Shown here: piece by piece, positions 5,074-7,188 of the stretch
Position numbering within the stretch: position 1 is the stretch's first letter
How the letters are laid out: the number at the start of each line of letters is the position of its first letter
Assembly: GCA_030617525.1 (NCBI GenBank)
Contig: JAUWVG010000112.1
Coordinates: forward strand, 1-7,188
Origin: Candidatus Aminicenantota bacterium
Lineage (GTDB): Bacteria > Acidobacteriota > Aminicenantia > Aminicenantales > Aminicenantaceae
Length of the DNA: 7,188 nt
Direction of reading: 5' to 3'
The notes under the pieces: model-generated
Databases searched by the model: none
The model's input: the letters and a program-made list of their open reading frames with translations, nothing else
What the model was told of the DNA's origin: nothing
Program-made: the position numbers and the translations under genes

Positions 5074-5098
5074 CTCTCGACTCAGTTGTATATATCCT
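5070..5098 (+). promoter_or_regulatory. Promoter of the DUF1080 gene
   Basis: TTGACT (5070-5075), a 17-bp spacer and TATCCT (5093-5098) form a reasonable sigma-70 promoter 27 bp before the ATG. The -35 overlaps the GACTC pentamer (5072-5076) where the deleted sister copy is joined, so that copy lost its spacer and -10 together with the gene body. Confidence 0.5.
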
Positions 5099-5124
5099 TA
5101 TGCAGAGATTTAGGGGAGATAAAA

Positions 5125-5826
5125 ATGCATAAAAAAAAGATTTTGATGTGTTTGGCCGTGAGTTGTGTTTTTTTGTGGATGACAGGAGTGGCGCAGGATA
5201 AATCCATCCCTCCGACAAGTCATCCCGACGTCGGTTCCTGGCAGGATTTGTTTGATTCGGATCTATCCAATGCCATATATCCTGAGGGGATCTGGACTTC
5301 TAAGGACGGCATCCTCACGGCAAGTGAAGATCAAGCGATTTGGAGTCAGAAAAGCTACGACAACTTTATCATTGATCTGGAATTCAAGACAGCTTCAGGT
5401 ACAAACAGCGGTGTTATCGTTTATGTCTCTGATATTAAAAACTGGATCCCAAATTCAGTTGAAATTCAAATCGCAGACGATTACGACGAAAAGTGGGCCA
5501 AAGCACCCAAGACCTGGCACTGCGGAGCCGCCTTTGGTCACCTTGCCCCTAAAAAGAGTATGGTCAAAAAACCCGGCGAATGGAACCGCTTTACCATCAC
5601 ATGTATCGATCATAAAATCTATGTGATGTTGAACGGAGAGCAGGTTACAGAGCTGGATATGAATCTTTGGACATCCGCCAAAACAAACCCTGATGGCAGT
5701 GAGATCCCAGCCTGGCTGAGTAAACCCTTGGCTGAACTACCGACTCACGGCCACATCGGTTTTCAAGGGAAACATGCTGGTGCCCCCATATATTTCCGCA
5801 ACCTCAAGATCCAAGAGCTGAAATAA
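5125..5826 (+). CDS. Secreted DUF1080 (3-keto-disaccharide hydrolase domain) protein
   Basis: The 233-residue protein starts at ATG 5125 behind AGGGGAG (5112-5118, 6-base spacer). The in-frame ATG at 5086 is rejected because it lies within the promoter and would precede the signal peptide with polar residues. Residues 1-23 are a type I signal peptide (MHKKK, hydrophobic core, GVA before Gln24), so the product is exported. The remainder is one DUF1080 domain, a concanavalin-like beta sandwich: WQDLFDS near 39, GIWTSKDGILTASEDQAIWS, the strand FIIDLEFKTASGTNSGVIVY, EIQIADDY, WNRFTITCIDHKIYVMLNGE, and the closing HGHIGFQGKHAGAPIYFRNL. Members are linked to glycan or 3-keto-glycoside breakdown in Planctomycetes, Bacteroidetes and Acidobacteria. 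The substrate here is unknown, and no dehydrogenase partner lies nearby. A truncated second copy lies at 3849-3933. Confidence 0.85.
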   Translation: MHKKKILMCLAVSCVFLWMTGVAQDKSIPPTSHPDVGSWQDLFDSDLSNAIYPEGIWTSKDGILTASEDQAIWSQKSYDNFIIDLEFKTASGTNSGVIVYVSDIKNWIPNSVEIQIADDYDEKWAKAPKTWHCGAAFGHLAPKKSMVKKPGEWNRFTITCIDHKIYVMLNGEQVTELDMNLWTSAKTNPDGSEIPAWLSKPLAELPTHGHIGFQGKHAGAPIYFRNLKIQELK

Positions 5827-5908
5827 ATTTTGTACAATTGATACCAACTTGATAAAAATACCAGATCAGATACTCGAATCGAAATCGTCTTTGATCAATA
5901 ACACCAGA

Positions 5909-5974
5909 CATTTTTATTGACAAGTTGTTAATTTACACGGCATATTAACGATTATGCATGAAAATCATCCTGAA
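5909..5974. repeat. 66-bp intergenic repeat, copy 2
   Basis: This matches 4821-4885 and begins 83 bp after the DUF1080 stop. The palindrome is slightly imperfect here (TTGACAA-G-TTGTTAA). About 110 bp of unique sequence, in which I see no gene, separate it from TGTCAATAAGATA at 6085-6097. The second hicBA repeat starts two bases later. Confidence 0.78.
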
Positions 5975-6108
5975 GTTCCCTGCTTTGTTGTTTCCCCCAC
6001 TAAACAATCCTATCGATTATCTTTTGCTCGTGTCTTGCCTCCAAATAGATTGTTCCTAGAACTGAAGTAAAGAACCGGATTGGGTGTCAATAAGATATAA
6101 GGTTTGCT

Positions 6109-6366
6109 CTAAGATTTCTTTCTATTTAACAGCTCCAGCAACCCTTTTGCTCCGATTCCAGTCTGTTTAGGTCCAAGAATGGCCATTAAGGTCCCTTTTG
6201 GCAATGATGTTTTACCCTTAGGAATTATGGTAACTTTTACTCTATCAGAGATTTTCTTAGTAAGTGCCACTCCATGATTTGTTTGGCGGTGTTCAATCCA
6301 TCCCTCTTTTCGTAGAAGTTTAATAAGATCTATACCGGATAGGGCAGGAATTTTTTGATATTTCAA
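6109..6366 (-). CDS. hicA: HicA-family mRNA interferase toxin, copy 2
   Basis: The 85-residue protein is 80/85 identical to the copy at 2214-2471 and shares its landmarks: LIKLLRKEGW, QTNHGVAL with His31, KVTIIPKGKTSLPKGTLMAI. The start is again TTG (6364-6366), overlapping the hicB stop as TTGA. Persistence of this rare start in two diverged copies suggests it is real and limits toxin output. Nucleotide changes from copy 1 cluster in a 75-bp stretch at about 6225-6280 and are mostly silent. Changes T43V and S51G lie next to the VTIIP strand, Q13D in the first helix. The gene appears intact. It would be neutralised by its own HicB, and probably by the other copy's given how close they are. 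Confidence 0.85.
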   Translation of the reverse strand: MKYQKIPALSGIDLIKLLRKEGWIEHRQTNHGVALTKKISDRVKVTIIPKGKTSLPKGTLMAILGPKQTGIGAKGLLELLNRKKS

Positions 6367-6704
6367 ATGTTGAGTTCTTCCTTATGTATAGGGTAAACAT
6401 AAGGACGAACGTAAGTATTAGTGTCGAAAGGTCCGGAGATTTTTATCTCATTCTTTTTTGGCGCATGCGAATGAAAGGCAATATTAAACTCTTTGAAAAA
6501 ACTATTAATTTCGCCAACATCCCCCAGAGTATTCAGATGAAGAAGAACTAAGTCTTCAAGTTTTCTCTGTGCTTCTTGGATGGAACGTCCAAAAGTGGCA
6601 GTCCCAAGTTCTTCACAAAAGGCTGTCCACTTTTTCCCGTCTCTGCGAAATTTAAATGTGACAACAATGTATCCTTTTTTTTTCATGACAAGTTTATAGT
6701 TCAT
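6363..6704 (-). CDS. hicB: HicB-family antitoxin, copy 2
   Basis: The 113-residue protein is 107/113 identical to the copy at 2468-2809. The first 56 residues, covering the HicB strands and the GRSIQEAQRKLEDL helix, are the same in both. Differences fall at D57N, E60G, R66N, T75A, M82K and K112N, in the linker and C-terminal region. If the C-terminal half determines toxin or operator specificity, these are the positions where the two systems could have separated. The start is ATG 6702-6704 without a clear ribosome site, and the gene overlaps hicA by 4 nt. A stretch of T's near 6686 encodes the Met-Lys-Lys-Lys run and is shared by both copies. Confidence 0.8.
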   Translation of the reverse strand: MNYKLVMKKKGYIVVTFKFRRDGKKWTAFCEELGTATFGRSIQEAQRKLEDLVLLHLNTLGDVGEINSFFKEFNIAFHSHAPKKNEIKISGPFDTNTYVRPYVYPIHKEELNI

Positions 6705-6717
6705 TTTAGCATAAAAG

Positions 6718-6769
6718 GAACAGTCGACACTATAATATTAAGCCTGTTCGTCCTTTATAAATATGGACG
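6718..6769 (-). promoter_or_regulatory. hicBA copy 2 promoter region with altered -35
   Basis: The -10 TATTAT (6732-6737), the 18-bp spacer and both inverted repeats match copy 1. The only change in the control region is the third base of the -35, TTTATA here (6756-6761) against TTGATA in copy 1. The G at that position is a favoured sigma-70 contact, so this promoter is probably weaker. Confidence 0.45.
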
Positions 6770-6872
6770 TATCTGTTCTCTAATTTTTCTCAGTAATTAA
6801 TTGGGGACTGCAGGCTGTTCGAAAACTTTTTGATTCATCGTATATATACCATTTGGTCCAGAGGTTAGTACA

Positions 6873-7188
6873 CTATTCATACCTCAGAGCGTCCACGGGA
6901 TCGGCTCTGGCAGCTCGGACGGCGTGGTACAACACGGGGGCCATGGCCATTGAAATGGATAAGAGGCCCGCGAGACCGAACCAGACTAAGCTGATCCCAG
7001 TCCGATAGGCAAAGCGCTGAAGCCAAACGTGCATGGCATACCCGGCAACCGGCCAAGCCAGAAGGTTGGCCAGGATCAACCACCTCAAAAACTCCCTAGA
7101 GGTTAGACTGATGATCCCGGAAAATGAAGCACCCAGGACTTTCCGAATGCCGATCTCCTTGGTCCGACTCTCGACGGCGAAGGCGGAC
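6873..7188 (-). CDS. ABC transporter permease, FtsX/MacB family, C-terminal 104 residues
   Basis: The gene enters from the right edge and stops at TAG 6873-6875. Residues read AFAVESRTKEIGIRKVLGAS, then a linker, then WLILANLLAWPVAGYAMHVW (membrane helix), LQRFAYRTGISLVWF, LAGLLSISMAMAPVLYHAVR (last helix) and ARADPVDALRYE. The E-x-R-x-K-E-I-G-I-R-K-x-L-G-A motif and the A-x-P-x-x-A-L-R-Y-E ending are the standard C-terminal signature of FtsX-domain permeases, which act as dimers with a LolD/MacB-type ATPase in export or mechanical signalling at the inner membrane. It is GC-rich compared with the island and shows no damage. The substrate cannot be told from this piece. Confidence 0.92.
   Translation of the reverse strand, partial: SAFAVESRTKEIGIRKVLGASFSGIISLTSREFLRWLILANLLAWPVAGYAMHVWLQRFAYRTGISLVWFGLAGLLSISMAMAPVLYHAVRAARADPVDALRYE

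Larger units (their letters stand above)
6099..6799. repeat. 701-bp direct repeat, copy 2 (complete hicBA cassette)
   Basis: This is the gap-free partner of 2204-2904 in the same orientation. Its left flank is TGTCAATAAGATAT, the block that precedes the permease ATG in the other unit. Its right flank is TTGGGGACTGCAGG. Neither flank matches the flanks of copy 1, apart from the AAGG at the very start of the repeat. Confidence 0.93.

Noticed and set aside
5252..5626. 124-codon plus-strand frame within the DUF1080 gene
   Set aside because: It is in the wrong frame relative to a clear DUF1080 domain and has no ribosome site or motif.
4909..7188. The permease start at 4909 and the permease end at 6873 as one split gene
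   Set aside because: They are on opposite strands and differ in base composition. An inversion would be needed, for which I see no supporting breakpoint.
1..7188. CRISPR array, tRNA, rRNA or transposase
   Set aside because: No regularly spaced short repeats, no cloverleaf or rRNA motifs and no DDE or tyrosine recombinase signature were found on reading both strands.

Overview
The window looks like a bacterial chromosome segment in which an AT-rich accessory island (about 1.85-6.85 kb) lies between two GC-richer host genes, both cut by the window edges. The left gene encodes an exported, Asp-box (BNR) beta-propeller lipoprotein. The right gene is the C-terminus of an FtsX/MacB-type ABC permease. 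Both read on the minus strand. Clear Shine-Dalgarno sites (GGAGGT, GAAGGAG, GGAGG, AAAGGAG) argue against Bacteroidetes. The mix of Asp-box lipoprotein, two-domain-type permeases and a DUF1080 protein would suit Acidobacteria or Candidatus Aminicenantes, but this placement is a guess.

Layout: 1-1850 (-) Asp-box lipoprotein. 1923-2203 (+) decayed remnants of a hicB-hicA pair. 2204-2904 first copy of a 701-bp direct repeat carrying an intact hicB-hicA pair (-). 2997-3122 (-) apparent C-terminal relic of a phytoene-desaturase-like FAD oxidoreductase. 3128-3772 (-) FmdE-like protein with a GHACP motif. 3821-3955 a copy of the DUF1080 locus that has lost 670 bp internally. 4091-4707 (+) a relBE-type module with promoter, candidate operator and an 80-nt gene overlap. 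4821-5061 a 65-bp intergenic repeat followed by the first 45 codons of an ABC permease. 5044-5826 (+) the intact DUF1080 gene with its promoter. 5909-5974 second copy of the 65-bp repeat. 6099-6799 second copy of the 701-bp hicBA repeat (-). 6873-7188 (-) permease C-terminus.

Two structural facts organise the island. First, a complete hicBA cassette (promoter, antitoxin, toxin, 10 bp of tail) is present twice in the same orientation, exactly 3895 bp apart, gap-free and about 93% identical by hand count. The two copies bracket a relBE module, the FmdE-like gene and the DUF1080 gene. Second, the interior looks like a decayed tandem duplication of a unit running from a DUF1080 gene through an intergenic repeat to a permease start. 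One unit lost 670 bp between two GACTC repeats and carries relBE; in the other, hicBA sits where the permease should start.

In all, three intact toxin-antitoxin modules and one dead one lie within about 4.9 kb. The two intact hicBA copies differ mostly at silent positions, which suggests both have been maintained. My reading is a toxin-antitoxin-stabilised, rearranging island. All family assignments come from motif recognition without database searches.
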